64,000 nt of DNA from JAUVUV01 sp964548275 (GCA_964548275.1 CAZJQI010000020.1:1-64000), one strand, 5' to 3'. Shown: positions 42,713-52,857, numbered from the stretch's first letter. The notes: generated by a model from the sequence alone, not told the origin. Made by a program: numbers and translations.

Positions 42713-44164
42713 TTAGAGAAACTGCGCCGTGTATCCGACAGTAACCTTCCCCCCGGCAGGCACCCGGGTAGTGAACCTAATCCGGTTGGCCTCCAGTTTC
42801 TCGAACTGATGAGACTGGCTTGTGATCTTCCAGTCGCCAGGGAGGATTTCATCCACCTGAACAGTAACATCCTTGGACTTGCGGTTGGTGAGGATGATTT
42901 CGATACTCACTTTCCGCAGGCGATCAGAAAGACGCTTGAACTCTGTCTGTTTCTTTTGGCCCAGAAGGTCGAAAGCTGTTCCGGCCTTGATCGAGACTTT
43001 CTCATCGCGGGGAGTGTGGCTGATCCTGTCCTCCCCGAGAAGCCAGGCCACATTCGGTCTGGACTGCTCGTAAATTCGAACGATTCCCCCAGGCAGCGGC
43101 ATGCCCGGGTAGTTTGGTTGGGCATTTTCCCATTCTAGATATACATTGAGCTGTTGCGGGCGTGAAGGTCCCGGCACGGGGCTGTAATAAAATTGTCTGC
43201 CGCCCTCGAAACGGTAAACACGGGAAAGTTTCAAGCCGTCATGCCTGAACAGCTCGATCTGTTTCATCTGACGGTTCGGCAGGCTGGTTACTCTGCCCAG
43301 ACTGTACCGGTAGTATTCAAAGCCTTTCTCCTGGGTGAAATCACCGCCCCTGCCTTTGGCAGCGGCAAGTTGGGGTGCGGCAGCTCGCATTTCGGCCATT
43401 TGCTCCCGCACAACACCGGCTTCGCGCACGCGGTGTAATTCTCCGGCCACCAGGTGAAGTTCCGCATTATCGTAGGCTACCCCGCTGTTGTTGTGCACTG
43501 TTACCCAACCGGCGAGACTCGCCCTGTCGCTGTCGCCCTCAAGGGTGAGTACATATTCGCAGTTCCAGTTTATTCCGCCTGTGAGGTATGAGACATTCAG
43601 AAGGCAATCGCCTTTCTTCTCCGAGCTCATGAGCCAGGTCAGGGTGGGGTGAGTCACGAGGTTAGCTGGCACTTCGGGAAGGATGAAAGTGCCTTTAGGA
43701 TCCACCTCGACATGATCCTCGAACTGGATGATCGTCCCCCCTTTGAGGCTGAGCAGTTTGCCGGTGACCCTTGTCGGCGTGTTTGTCCGCTCGTCCAGCC
43801 GTTCCAGGGTGAGCTCGCGGCCCAGGTAGCTTTCGAGAAGCTTCTGTTTGGAAAGAAGGTCGTACTCGTATTGCTGCTCGAGTACCGTGAGCCCTTTATC
43901 TGTCTCGACAACTACCGAGGAAGGAATGATTTTTTCGCCCACATCCGCGAAACTCAACCTGAACTCGCCGGCTGTTTTCGGCACCAGGCGTCTCTCACTG
44001 ACCAGAGCGATGTTACTGTTATAAACCACCAGATGGAGACTTTTGCGGCCCGAGGCAGTGGATCTCAGCAAGGAGACCGGTTGCTCCTGGCCGGCTCGAC
44101 CGGGGACAGAACCGGTCGCAAAAAGGCAAATAAAACAGCAGATTATTATTTTTACAGGTTTCAA
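42713..44164 (-). CDS. Exported DUF4139-domain protein
   Basis: 483 residues. A Sec signal (IIICCFICLFATGSVPGRAG) is followed by the N-terminal beta-rich part with LHLVVYNSNIALVSERR and the DUF4139 body (SYLTGGINWNCEYVLTLEGD, later VEWENAQ-like VYLEWENAQPNYPGMPLPGG). The C-terminus ends in a beta-sandwich with TTRVPAGGKVTVGYTAQF. The function is unknown. Related proteins are exported and interact with partners. It lies upstream of DUF885 on the same strand. Confidence 0.85.
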   Translation of the reverse strand: MKPVKIIICCFICLFATGSVPGRAGQEQPVSLLRSTASGRKSLHLVVYNSNIALVSERRLVPKTAGEFRLSFADVGEKIIPSSVVVETDKGLTVLEQQYEYDLLSKQKLLESYLGRELTLERLDERTNTPTRVTGKLLSLKGGTIIQFEDHVEVDPKGTFILPEVPANLVTHPTLTWLMSSEKKGDCLLNVSYLTGGINWNCEYVLTLEGDSDRASLAGWVTVHNNSGVAYDNAELHLVAGELHRVREAGVVREQMAEMRAAAPQLAAAKGRGGDFTQEKGFEYYRYSLGRVTSLPNRQMKQIELFRHDGLKLSRVYRFEGGRQFYYSPVPGPSRPQQLNVYLEWENAQPNYPGMPLPGGIVRIYEQSRPNVAWLLGEDRISHTPRDEKVSIKAGTAFDLLGQKKQTEFKRLSDRLRKVSIEIILTNRKSKDVTVQVDEILPGDWKITSQSHQFEKLEANRIRFTTRVPAGGKVTVGYTAQFL

Positions 44165-44305
44165 AACTATCTCCAGTGGTGAAACAGTTAATTTGTCTGT
44201 ACCCCTTGAATAGAAAAAACAGTTTTAACTGTTAAGCTGATAGGCCCTCTTAAAAGTATCTAAACCCCATGCGGGTTGTCAACTTGAAATTCCAAACATC
44301 CAAGT

Positions 44306-45463
44306 TTAGCCGGGCATTCGCGGCACGTAAAGTTCGGTGAAAACCTTGCTAAAGTAGCGGTCTGTCATCGTGGCCAGGTAATCGCGCACCTTTTCCGGGT
44401 GCGAGGTAGCCTCCATGTACTCCTCTGAACGATTATTGAGGAAGTGTTCAAAAATAATCGACCCGGTCTTATTTTTTTCCAGTTCGTGGAGAAAATGCTC
44501 GAAAAGCATCCGGAAAGCATACTGGATACGTTGTTTTTCACTGCGGATCTCGGGGTGGCCGTAAATCCGGTGGTGGTTGAATTCCCTGAGTCTGCGAAAT
44601 GATTCGGCAACTCTCGGGCTGAGCTGGATGGTGTCCCGGTCGAGACTCGAATCCACAATATCCGAAACCAGCGAGTTGATTATTTGACTGTTAGTGTTTC
44701 CTAGGCAGTCGACCAAAGCCTTGGGAATCGACTCTTTATTCAGAATGCCCATGCGCGCGGCATCCTCGATGTCCTGTCCCACATAGGCCACCGTGTCGCA
44801 CATACGCATCACGCAGCCCTCCAGGGTTGAGGGAACCCAGTCCGGAGGGGTTTCCCGGGAGCAGCGGAGGATATAATCCTGGATATCCTTCTCCTCCCTT
44901 TCCCGGCAAGGAGTAAGCCGGTCAAGATAGCTTTCCCCGTCATGGAACAGTAGCCCGTCGCGCACCTGAAAGGTCAGGTTCATGCCCCGGTTGCGGTTGG
45001 CGATCCGATCAACATAGTAGAGCCCGTGAACTTTGTGCTGGAAATGTCCGATTCCGTACTCATGGCAGAGCTTATCGAGAAAAGCCTCTCCGTCATGGCC
45101 GAACGGCGGGTGCCCGAGATCGTGACCCAGAGCAATCGCCTCGATCAGGTCAAGGTTGAGCCGCAGGAGCCGGCCGATTGTGCGGCTGATCTGGGAGACC
45201 TGAATCGTGTGGATCGCCCGGTTGGTAATATGCTCATCGAACTGGGAGGCGAAATACACCACCTGGGTCTTGCCGACATAGCGCCTGAACCCGCCTGAGT
45301 AAAGGATTCGGTCGCGATCGCGTGCGAACTCGCTGCGGAAATCCTTGTCCTCGGTGGAAAACTTGCGCCTGGCTGTGGAGTGAGGTGTGGCGAAAGGCGA
45401 AAGACGGCTGTCCTCCTCTGCCAGGAGGCGGAGGTTTATTTCCATAAGTTTTTTAAAGGTCAT
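44306..45463 (-). CDS. dGTP triphosphohydrolase-like HD protein
   Basis: 385 residues from ATG 45463, preferred because GGAG lies five bases upstream; the open frame reaches 45499. The dGTPase family motifs are present: RDRDRILYSGGFRRYVGKTQ with the N-terminal Arg set, TNRAIHTIQVSQISRTIGR with the first His, and ALGHDLGHPPFGHDGE with the HD pair and second HxxxxH. It hydrolyses dNTPs to deoxynucleoside and triphosphate in known members. It is Mn-dependent. Such enzymes also act in phage defence, but nothing here links it to that. Confidence 0.88.
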   Translation of the reverse strand: MTFKKLMEINLRLLAEEDSRLSPFATPHSTARRKFSTEDKDFRSEFARDRDRILYSGGFRRYVGKTQVVYFASQFDEHITNRAIHTIQVSQISRTIGRLLRLNLDLIEAIALGHDLGHPPFGHDGEAFLDKLCHEYGIGHFQHKVHGLYYVDRIANRNRGMNLTFQVRDGLLFHDGESYLDRLTPCREREEKDIQDYILRCSRETPPDWVPSTLEGCVMRMCDTVAYVGQDIEDAARMGILNKESIPKALVDCLGNTNSQIINSLVSDIVDSSLDRDTIQLSPRVAESFRRLREFNHHRIYGHPEIRSEKQRIQYAFRMLFEHFLHELEKNKTGSIIFEHFLNNRSEEYMEATSHPEKVRDYLATMTDRYFSKVFTELYVPRMPG

Positions 45464-45606
45464 CCATTCTCCGTAAATTATGATTTCTGTGCAGGTCAAC
45501 TCATGCTGAACCGGGTGTTGTTATTACTACAGCTTCTCCTTAAATCTAGATATCTAAGCGGGGTGAAGAATCGGAAAATTTTATCTCTTTTCCAGCATCA
45601 CAACCT

Positions 45607-46152
45607 TTAAGGCTCCTCCTTCTGAGTTGAATCTCTCCGGAGAAATCCTATGGGACGTTTTTTATTATCCGGTGGTCCCATAAGACGTTTAAGAATATCG
45701 AAAATCACCTTGAATTTTGAGTCGTATTTTTTTTCCAGCTTCTCAAACTTCCGGGATAACTCAACATGAGAGGCAATCATCTTTCTCAATCGGACAAAGG
45801 CTCTCATAATCTCTATATTTACATGGATGGCCCGCTTGCTATTAAGGACACTGGATAGCATAGCCACGCCCTGTTCGCTAACTGCATAAGGAGGATACCT
45901 TCTACCTCCTCTCTGCTTTGAGGTCACAATTTGTGATCTCAAAAGATCAAATTCACCTTTTGTTAGTTGAAACATAAAATCTTCGGGAAAGCGGTCTATA
46001 TTCCGCTTCACTGCTTGAACCAGCTTTCTCGTCTCGACTCCGTAAAGAGTCGCCAGGTCCTGGTCAAGCATTACTTTCTGCCCTCGAACAAGAATAATCA
46101 GATTTTCAATCCGTTCTTGGGGAACAAGAGATTGTTGACTATCTTCCATCAA
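45607..46152 (-). CDS. ORF6N-domain DNA-binding protein
   Basis: 181 residues. The ORF6N domain is clear: ILVRGQKVMLDQDLATLYGV (about 20-39) and RFPEDFMFQLTKGEFDLLRS. It continues with the usual YAVSEQGVAMLSSVLNSKRA and a C-terminal coiled coil. Such proteins are common in phages and mobile regions but also occur alone in many chromosomes. No phage genes surround it, so it is probably a solitary transferred gene. The 281 bases on its 5' side (46153-46433) hold two hairpins (46267-46296 and 46340-46360) but no gene. Confidence 0.85.
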   Translation of the reverse strand: MMEDSQQSLVPQERIENLIILVRGQKVMLDQDLATLYGVETRKLVQAVKRNIDRFPEDFMFQLTKGEFDLLRSQIVTSKQRGGRRYPPYAVSEQGVAMLSSVLNSKRAIHVNIEIMRAFVRLRKMIASHVELSRKFEKLEKKYDSKFKVIFDILKRLMGPPDNKKRPIGFLRRDSTQKEEP

Positions 46153-46433
46153 GCCTTCTTTTCATTTAAATCTTTCTCGCCCTTGCTTGGTAATAGAACA
46201 AGAACGCCACCGGTTAGAATTAAAATCGAAAGAACTATTCCCTAAGAATCAAGATACTTATTTTTCGGCCTCTGTTCAAGATCGCTGGCAGAGGCCTTAA
46301 AACGGCCGGGTGAGGCTGCTACCGATAGATATTATCCTTGACAGCCTGATCCGGGCTGTCTAACGTGTACTGACACTTTGAGGGTGGCCTGAGCGCTTAT
46401 CAAGTGCGAAAACCAGGGATAGAAACCAGATTG

Positions 46434-48008
46434 ATGAATCAGAGTGACACTGATAAAGGGCTGAGACCTGTGATCGGACTTTATCTCGGCCCGCTGCTTT
46501 TCATTATTTTCCTCCTTCTTCCTGTTCCCGGTGATCTCAACCCCTCTGCGATGCGTATGGCGGCGGTGGCGGCCCTGATGGCTGTCTGGTGGATAACCGA
46601 GGTGATCCCGATTCCCGCCACCGCTCTTCTTCCCCTGCCGCTTTTTCCTCTTCTGGGAATCCTTTCCGCCCGGGAAACCCCGCTCAGTTACGCCGACCGG
46701 ATGATATACCTGTTTTTCGGCGGCTTCCTGATCGCTATTGCGATGCAGAAAGTGGGCCTTCACCGGCGAATCGCCCTGCACATAATCCGCGTCATCGGCG
46801 GCAGTCCGTCGCGCCTGGTGCTGGGGTTCATGGTCGCCTCGGCGTTTCTCTCGCTCTGGATTTCAAATACCGCCACCACAATGATGATGCTGCCAATCGG
46901 CATGGCGGTTGTAATTCAGATGGCAGAGACAGAAGGTGCAGACAAGGAGCAGGCGGCAGTCTTCCGGGAAAATTTCGGTCTGACCCTGATGCTCGCAATC
47001 GCTTATTCAGCGAGTATCGGGGGGGTGGGCACTCTGGTAGGCACTCCGCCTAATATTGTCATGGCCGGTTTCGTGAAGAAGCTTTTCCCCCAGGCGCCGG
47101 AAATAAATTTTCTGCAATGGATGCTGCTCGGCCTGCCCCTGGTGATCCTTTTCATTCCCATTGTCTGGCAGATTCTGATCCGCCGTGGATCGCCGGTTCC
47201 GGTGCGGCAGTTCTCCGCATTCGACCCCAAAAGCGGTGAGGAATATATCAAGGTACAGTTGCGCGGCCTGGGTCCGATGCGCTGGGGCGAAAAAGCAGTG
47301 CTTACAGTATTCTGCATGACCGCTCTGGGTTGGATTTTCCGCCGCCCGATCAACCTCGGGTTTTACACCACTTGGGGGCTAACCGACTGGTGCCCGCTGA
47401 TTGATGACTCCACTGTGGCGATGACCATGGGCTGCCTGCTGTTCCTTCTACCTGGAGAAAAAGGAGGAGGCAAGCGTTTCCTGATGGACTGGAAAACCGT
47501 ACGCGAGGGGATGCCCTGGGGTATCCTGATCCTTTTCGGAGGGGGGTTCGCTCTGGCCAATGGTATGGAGGCAACCGGTCTTGCGCTCTGGCTGGGAGAA
47601 AGACTCGAATGGCTTCAGAACATGCCTGTCTGGGTGGTGATATTCTGCACCTGTCTGATGATGACTTTCCTGACCGAGATCACCTCGAACACCGCCACCA
47701 CAACCATGCTGATCCCGGTGCTTGCCGCCGCGGCAGTGGCGATGGGAACCCATCCGTTTCTGCTGATGATCCCGGCCACGATCTCAGCCAGTTGCGCTTT
47801 TATGCTGCCTGTGGCCACCCCGCCCAACGCCATCGTGTTCGGCAGCGGCTGGGTACGTATCCCCCAGATGGCACGGATCGGACTCTGGCTTAACCTGATC
47901 GGCGCAGTACTGGTAACCATTCTGGTTTATACTCTCGGGCTGCATGTTTTCGATATCGACCCGGCAGTTGTCCCGACCTGGGCGATGAACTCGATTATCA
48001 GCCCGTAA
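46434..48008 (+). CDS. DASS/SLC13-family sodium:anion symporter
   Basis: 524 residues from ATG 46434; the frame opens at a GTG 30 bases earlier with no better ribosome site. About twelve membrane segments. The signature WWITEVIPIPATALLPLP (about 52-69), the SNT motif WISNTATTMMMLPI and its second copy TSNTATTTMLIPVLAA mark the divalent-anion:Na+ symporter family. Likely substrates are dicarboxylates, sulfate or phosphate. The neighbouring genes do not indicate which. It is convergent with nadA 34 bases away. Confidence 0.9.
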   Translation: MNQSDTDKGLRPVIGLYLGPLLFIIFLLLPVPGDLNPSAMRMAAVAALMAVWWITEVIPIPATALLPLPLFPLLGILSARETPLSYADRMIYLFFGGFLIAIAMQKVGLHRRIALHIIRVIGGSPSRLVLGFMVASAFLSLWISNTATTMMMLPIGMAVVIQMAETEGADKEQAAVFRENFGLTLMLAIAYSASIGGVGTLVGTPPNIVMAGFVKKLFPQAPEINFLQWMLLGLPLVILFIPIVWQILIRRGSPVPVRQFSAFDPKSGEEYIKVQLRGLGPMRWGEKAVLTVFCMTALGWIFRRPINLGFYTTWGLTDWCPLIDDSTVAMTMGCLLFLLPGEKGGGKRFLMDWKTVREGMPWGILILFGGGFALANGMEATGLALWLGERLEWLQNMPVWVVIFCTCLMMTFLTEITSNTATTTMLIPVLAAAAVAMGTHPFLLMIPATISASCAFMLPVATPPNAIVFGSGWVRIPQMARIGLWLNLIGAVLVTILVYTLGLHVFDIDPAVVPTWAMNSIISP

Positions 48009-48041
48009 ACCCCGACGGCCTCCCGGAGGAGACCGTCTCTG

Positions 48042-49109
48042 TCAAACGAACTGCATCATCAACTCAATCGGTTTTTTCGCCCTTTTGATAAGATCCGGCT
48101 CAAGCAAGACCTCATACTGAGACAAATCGTCTCCCTTATCGATTCTGCGCAGTATTTCAAGCACCCCTCCCAGACTCACCTTGGCCATGTGCTGGCACCT
48201 CACCGCGCAGGCTGTGAAAAAATTGACCTGAGGAAATGCTGCATCCAGGTTTGAGGTAAACTCGCATTCGCTAGCCACGAAGGCGCGTTCGAGGCCCACT
48301 CCGGAAGCTCGTTGTGATATATCGTTCATGATCTGTGAGGTGCTCCCATAGAAATCCACCTCTCTCAGCACTTCGGGCCTGCATTCCCAGTGGGCGTAAA
48401 TCATGCGTCTGGTATGCCCTTTCGGGATTTCGAAAGATTTACGGATAGCCAGGATATCGGCAAGGGTGAATTTTTCGTGAACCTCGCAGATCGCGCCCCG
48501 CGCCGCGTCATCCCCGTCCGGGTAAATTACTTCCTTGACCCCTTTCAGTTCCTCGGCCAGGTTTCTGGCAAAGAGGACATCAGGAACAAAAATGATTTTC
48601 TCACCCGGCATTGACATGGCGATATGCTTTGCATTGGCCGAGGTGCAGACAACATCGCACTTTGCCTTATCCGAGGCGTTGCTGTTGACATAGATCATCA
48701 CCGGCACTCCTGGATGCGTGGCCTTTAGTTCATCGATAACACTCGAGTCGAAATCATCGGCCAGGGAACAGCCGGCGGTCTTGTCTGCGATCAACACTCT
48801 TTTCTGCGGACTGAGAATCTTGGCGGTTTCGGCCATGAAAAAAACGCCGTTGAAAATTATGTACTCCGCATCGGTGGTGGCCGCGTAACGGCTTAAGGCC
48901 AGGGAGTCTCCCTGCTCTTCAGGCGCTGAGAGGCCGAACAGAATGGGTTCCATGTAATTGTGGCCCAGAATGACCACATTATGTTTGGCCTTGAGCCTCA
49001 GGATTTCGTAAATCATCGGCGCCTTGGCTTCTATATGAACCGGTGTGATACTCGGGTGATGTCTGGAGTAAAGATCCTCTTTCACCTTTTCCAGAGTTAT
49101 TTCTGTCAT
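48042..49109 (-). CDS. nadA: Quinolinate synthase
   Basis: 355 residues. Landmarks are LGHNYMEPILFGLS, the first cluster Cys114 in KTAGCSLADDF, the YVNSNASDKAKCDVVCTSAN segment and the later ASECEF and CAVRCQHM cysteines, which would hold the [4Fe-4S] cluster. It condenses iminoaspartate with dihydroxyacetone phosphate in NAD synthesis. nadB and nadC are not in the window. The 251 bases upstream (49110-49360) show no gene or riboswitch and mark the change to AT-rich sequence. Confidence 0.93.
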   Translation of the reverse strand: MTEITLEKVKEDLYSRHHPSITPVHIEAKAPMIYEILRLKAKHNVVILGHNYMEPILFGLSAPEEQGDSLALSRYAATTDAEYIIFNGVFFMAETAKILSPQKRVLIADKTAGCSLADDFDSSVIDELKATHPGVPVMIYVNSNASDKAKCDVVCTSANAKHIAMSMPGEKIIFVPDVLFARNLAEELKGVKEVIYPDGDDAARGAICEVHEKFTLADILAIRKSFEIPKGHTRRMIYAHWECRPEVLREVDFYGSTSQIMNDISQRASGVGLERAFVASECEFTSNLDAAFPQVNFFTACAVRCQHMAKVSLGGVLEILRRIDKGDDLSQYEVLLEPDLIKRAKKPIELMMQFV

Positions 49110-49360
49110 TTCATCCTCTCCGACTGATAAAAAAATCCATCTTAAATCCTACCTGAAAAAATGTGCACTTTACCACTAACTATAATCTAATCAAAAAGAA
49201 AAAAGAATTCAAGTTGCCGGTGTTGAACAGGCCGGAGGTTTGTGGATGTTAAATCTTATTAGCTTTAATGAGTGATAGACAATGAGAAAATTGATTAGAG
49301 AAGAAAGATGGGAAAGTTGTTATGATTACTTTTCGAAAAAATAAGATAATCTCTGAAAGC

Positions 49361-51028
49361 TTATTGTGATTTACTCCGTAAACCTCGCCTCCTGTGGCCC
49401 AAATATACTAATTGCGCACGAAGGCAATGAATATCACTTTTAGTTATACAAAGATATTCTTTTAAAACAATATCATCTACAAGTTCAGATACATTACTCC
49501 ATTTACCAGAACGCAAAAATGTATCAATTTTTCTACATATTTTCGAAGCATTCTTAAAACCATTTTCAGGAAGGGCTAGGATAAGCCTAGATGCTTCTGA
49601 AGGCTCTAATTTTAATACACCACCACCGTAACTACGACCTTCTAATTCAGCACTCAATTGAGTTAGAGTTGAAAGAAAAGAAATTGCGATAGAACATTGC
49701 ATTCTTTTTGAAAATTGTCTTTTCCAATTAATAACATGTATAGCATTTGTACATGAAACATTTGAATAATTAAGTACTAATTTTGGTCTCCCAGCAGACA
49801 TGTATTGTAAAAAAGCATCTGGTGGAGGACAAATCGGAACAGTATGCCATGGCGATCTAATTTTGCATTTGTATCTATTGGAAATACCATTAATTTCACC
49901 AAATGAAATATAATTTAGAACCTTTGCGGGTATTTCCTTCCCAGAATTGGTGTTAAGAATTAAAGTGCCAATTTTTTCATTCGAATGCAGTTCAAACCAG
50001 TCATTGTCACTAAATAATAGGCCCTTTAAAAATGATGACCTTCTAACTATCGGAAACAAGAATTTTTCTGGAATTTCAAGATTTTCACTTTGTTTTTTTG
50101 AAATTAAAAAATACTTATTTGCTCCGGTAACTGTGCCAATACTAATTTTAGCACAATCACCTAAATAACTAGTCTTGTTGCTTACACATATCTTATCATA
50201 AATGTTAGTGCATTTATTGGAAATAATACCTTTAAGCCAGTTGTCATTTGAAGTTAATAAATGACCATTATATTTTATTTCTTTTAAATCATCACATACT
50301 CCTTCTAACTCGCCAATGTCAGATATACTATAAATATTAACTTTCTTGTGTGGTTTACGGTAACCATCTGCCAAAAGTATTATACTTTCTTCATCTGTAT
50401 CTCTAAATACTCTCTCTTGTAATAGAAGAATAACCATTGATTTAAATTGCTTCGCTAAATGAATTCTTAAGGATTTAGCATAATCAGCATGTAATAATGA
50501 GCCTGGTAATATGAGCGCAAGTCTTCCAAAATCTGAAAGAAATCTCAAAGAATGTACAACAAAATAAGCCCAATAACTTGCACGACCAGGTATCTCAATC
50601 AGGGAATTCTTACTCATTAGCACAGCATTACGAAATCTACTACCTTTTAGATTGTGGTGACGGATATAAGGAGGATTACTCAAAATTACATCAAACAATT
50701 TATTTTTAAAAAATTCAGGTTCCAAAGTTAAAAAGTCTGTATTAATAAGTTGCTCTTTAGTTGCTCCTTGATTAATAATCTCCCTTGCAAAATTTAAAAC
50801 ACTCCGATCTCTATCAACTCCATACACTAGTTTTGCCGGTTGGTTGGAGCCAAGAGAATTCAAAGTTTGTATAGCTGCATTTAAAAAAGAACACCCACCA
50901 AAACAAGGATCTAGTATTCTGTCCTTAGGACTTCTAATTGCCCAATTTGCTAAGATTTTGGCAAGTTTGTCTGGAGTATAAAAAGCACCCAAGGCTTTTC
51001 TATACTGTTCAAGAACAGAGGGTTTCAT
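49361..51028 (-). CDS. N6-adenine DNA methyltransferase (TaqI/Eco57I type)
   Basis: 555 residues. Motif X is GAFYTP (14-19), motif I is DPCFGGCSFL (40-49, SAM binding) and motif IV is SNPPYIRHH (117-125, catalytic). The C-terminal half (about 280-530) would be the target-recognition domain. No nuclease motif is fused. It is the last gene of an AT-rich four-gene operon and its start overlaps the preceding gene by 20 bases. Methylation of a specific DNA site is the expected activity. As no restriction enzyme is adjacent, it may be a protective or signalling methylase in the system described in the findings. Confidence 0.85.
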   Translation of the reverse strand: MKPSVLEQYRKALGAFYTPDKLAKILANWAIRSPKDRILDPCFGGCSFLNAAIQTLNSLGSNQPAKLVYGVDRDRSVLNFAREIINQGATKEQLINTDFLTLEPEFFKNKLFDVILSNPPYIRHHNLKGSRFRNAVLMSKNSLIEIPGRASYWAYFVVHSLRFLSDFGRLALILPGSLLHADYAKSLRIHLAKQFKSMVILLLQERVFRDTDEESIILLADGYRKPHKKVNIYSISDIGELEGVCDDLKEIKYNGHLLTSNDNWLKGIISNKCTNIYDKICVSNKTSYLGDCAKISIGTVTGANKYFLISKKQSENLEIPEKFLFPIVRRSSFLKGLLFSDNDWFELHSNEKIGTLILNTNSGKEIPAKVLNYISFGEINGISNRYKCKIRSPWHTVPICPPPDAFLQYMSAGRPKLVLNYSNVSCTNAIHVINWKRQFSKRMQCSIAISFLSTLTQLSAELEGRSYGGGVLKLEPSEASRLILALPENGFKNASKICRKIDTFLRSGKWSNVSELVDDIVLKEYLCITKSDIHCLRAQLVYLGHRRRGLRSKSQ

Positions 51029-51761
51029 AATTATTCCAAAGATATTTTAGCAAACTTTCTTTCTGATCCCAATTTTTCATATTCGTTTTGTAATATGGGA
51101 TCAAATAATATTCCTGGCACTTTTTCAAAGCCATTTGCCAAGTAACTTCCTTAGAGATTTTATCGTATTTTTCTGGGAAAAAATTTGCAATTACAAACTC
51201 GCATGCTAACATCAAATTCATTGGATGGTGAATGAACCTTGGAACTTCCAATTCTTTTGGATACCAACAGAATTCATCTAAATGTGGTTTCCCACCAATT
51301 TGAAGATGAAAATGTGGCCCAGCTTGTCCAGGATTTGCTCGATCAAAATGGAATCTAGCCATTACACGACGTCCAATCCTTTTTAACTTCTCGAAATCTA
51401 ATGATTCTCTATAAAACAATTTTTCATCTACAGACCAAATCCTAATAGTCAGAGTTTCATTCCAATTATCAAAGTATTTATCTGGATACGAAATTGAACA
51501 AAAAATATCAACTTGGAGTTTATAACCTTTGACTTCGCAAATATTGAAAAGTAAAGGTCGAGATGGTTCTATTTCAAATTTCCAAGGCGCAGTTTTTAGC
51601 TTTTTTCTCCCACACATTTGCGCTTTAATATTTTCAATAGTAGTATCAAGAGTATTAATTCCCTGAGGATCGAGGACATTATTACTTCTTAATCTACTTT
51701 TAAGTGCTGTCAACTCATTAGAAATATCTTTTAAAGTATATTTTATATTATTATCAGTCAA
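51009..51761 (-). CDS. Unknown protein of the methyltransferase-kinase operon
   Basis: 250 residues with no signal or membrane segments. The N-terminal 45 residues look like a coiled coil, then comes a beta-rich part. The middle has an unusual His-rich region: MARFHFDRANPGQAGPHFHL (134-153), His160 and His178-His179. This could be a metal or nucleotide site but matches no motif I know. It overlaps the receiver gene by 4 bases (ATGA) and the methyltransferase gene by 20, so the three products are made in fixed proportion. It is a candidate effector or adaptor. Confidence 0.65.
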   Translation of the reverse strand: MTDNNIKYTLKDISNELTALKSRLRSNNVLDPQGINTLDTTIENIKAQMCGRKKLKTAPWKFEIEPSRPLLFNICEVKGYKLQVDIFCSISYPDKYFDNWNETLTIRIWSVDEKLFYRESLDFEKLKRIGRRVMARFHFDRANPGQAGPHFHLQIGGKPHLDEFCWYPKELEVPRFIHHPMNLMLACEFVIANFFPEKYDKISKEVTWQMALKKCQEYYLIPYYKTNMKNWDQKESLLKYLWNNYETLCS

Positions 51762-52855
51762 AATACTATTTCTCTTTTTTGAATCTTTTTTACTAAGTGT
51801 CGAGAATCAGGAGTAAAAAGTTCTTCTTCATACTTATTGGTCTCTTCAATTGCCTTTAATGAAATTCGAGCTTCATCCATAACTGATGGACGATTGTCTG
51901 GGGAATAGGGCAAAGAAAATTGACGCATTACTGGTTTATTATATACAAAACAAACACAGTCAGCATGTTCTCTTCCACTAGAAATACACTTTGACGGTTT
52001 TAAATCAGCACAAGTTTTTCCTTTCCACGCTAGCCTAAACTTTGTTGTCGGATTACCAGTTAATTCTTGATTTATCATTAATTTGCTAGCCACTCTAAGA
52101 ACTCTGGCTTTCCACCATAGAGGATAATCTTCCTTAGAGAAGACACCAGTATATCTACAATTTTTAAAAACATCTTGAACTTGTTTAGACAAGAATGATT
52201 TTTGATCAATTCCCAACAAAGTAGCTGCATATAAGGAGTTATATAATAGGCCAGGATAATTAAGAATAACCTTTCTTAACCATTTAGCAATTTCAGGTAC
52301 TCTCCAGGGCTCATTTTTTTGTAAAGCCTCCGGTGGATTGGCTCTTAATAAATCCTCTTCCTCAGCAGGAGAAGCTTTTAATACGTCAAATATAGCCCGC
52401 CGGTTTCTTTTCCTTTTACCTTTTAATAATTTAAAACCTTCGATGAGATTGATAAGCCCTGATATTATTATATCTATTCCTTTTGAAAAATCATCTTTAA
52501 AAAACATTTCGTCATAAGCTCCACCAACATCTCTAGCTTGGATCAAGTGAGTACCAAGCAAGCTTCTTTTTGAAAGTAATACTACTGGTTTCTCTGGAAG
52601 TTTTTCACGGAAAATTGATGCAAACGTTGAACCCATAAATTCAGGTGTTGAGCCATCCCTTTGGGCTTGCTCAAGAAGATAGTCAATAATAACTAGTGCT
52701 GGATTTTCTCTCGCTATACTATTTAAATCTAATTTTTTTTCCGGAGAGATAGCTTCCACCTCCAATTTATTATTAGATTTTAACTTTTTTGTATATTCCT
52801 TTAATTCACCTGGATCATCATCAATATATGCAATCTTATATTTCTCTGCCGGCAT
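51758..52855 (-). CDS. Receiver-domain protein with novel C-terminal Cys-cluster domain
   Basis: 365 residues. Residues 1-130 form a response-regulator receiver: acidic residues in IDDDPGE (11-17), phosphoacceptor Asp58 (LVIIDYLL), Ser95 in the switch position and Lys120 in MFFKDD. The remaining 235 residues are not a known output domain. They contain Cys282, Cys290, Cys300 and Cys302 with His297, a possible zinc site. It lies 2 bases after the kinase-like gene and overlaps the next gene by 4, so the upstream GHKL protein is its obvious phosphodonor. Confidence 0.7.
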   Translation of the reverse strand: MPAEKYKIAYIDDDPGELKEYTKKLKSNNKLEVEAISPEKKLDLNSIARENPALVIIDYLLEQAQRDGSTPEFMGSTFASIFREKLPEKPVVLLSKRSLLGTHLIQARDVGGAYDEMFFKDDFSKGIDIIISGLINLIEGFKLLKGKRKRNRRAIFDVLKASPAEEEDLLRANPPEALQKNEPWRVPEIAKWLRKVILNYPGLLYNSLYAATLLGIDQKSFLSKQVQDVFKNCRYTGVFSKEDYPLWWKARVLRVASKLMINQELTGNPTTKFRLAWKGKTCADLKPSKCISSGREHADCVCFVYNKPVMRQFSLPYSPDNRPSVMDEARISLKAIEETNKYEEELFTPDSRHLVKKIQKREIVF

Positions 52856-52857
52856 AT

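Noticed and set aside
45607..46152. Prophage around the ORF6N gene
   Set aside because: The neighbours are a dGTPase-like enzyme and an anion transporter. No structural, integrase or lysis genes are present.
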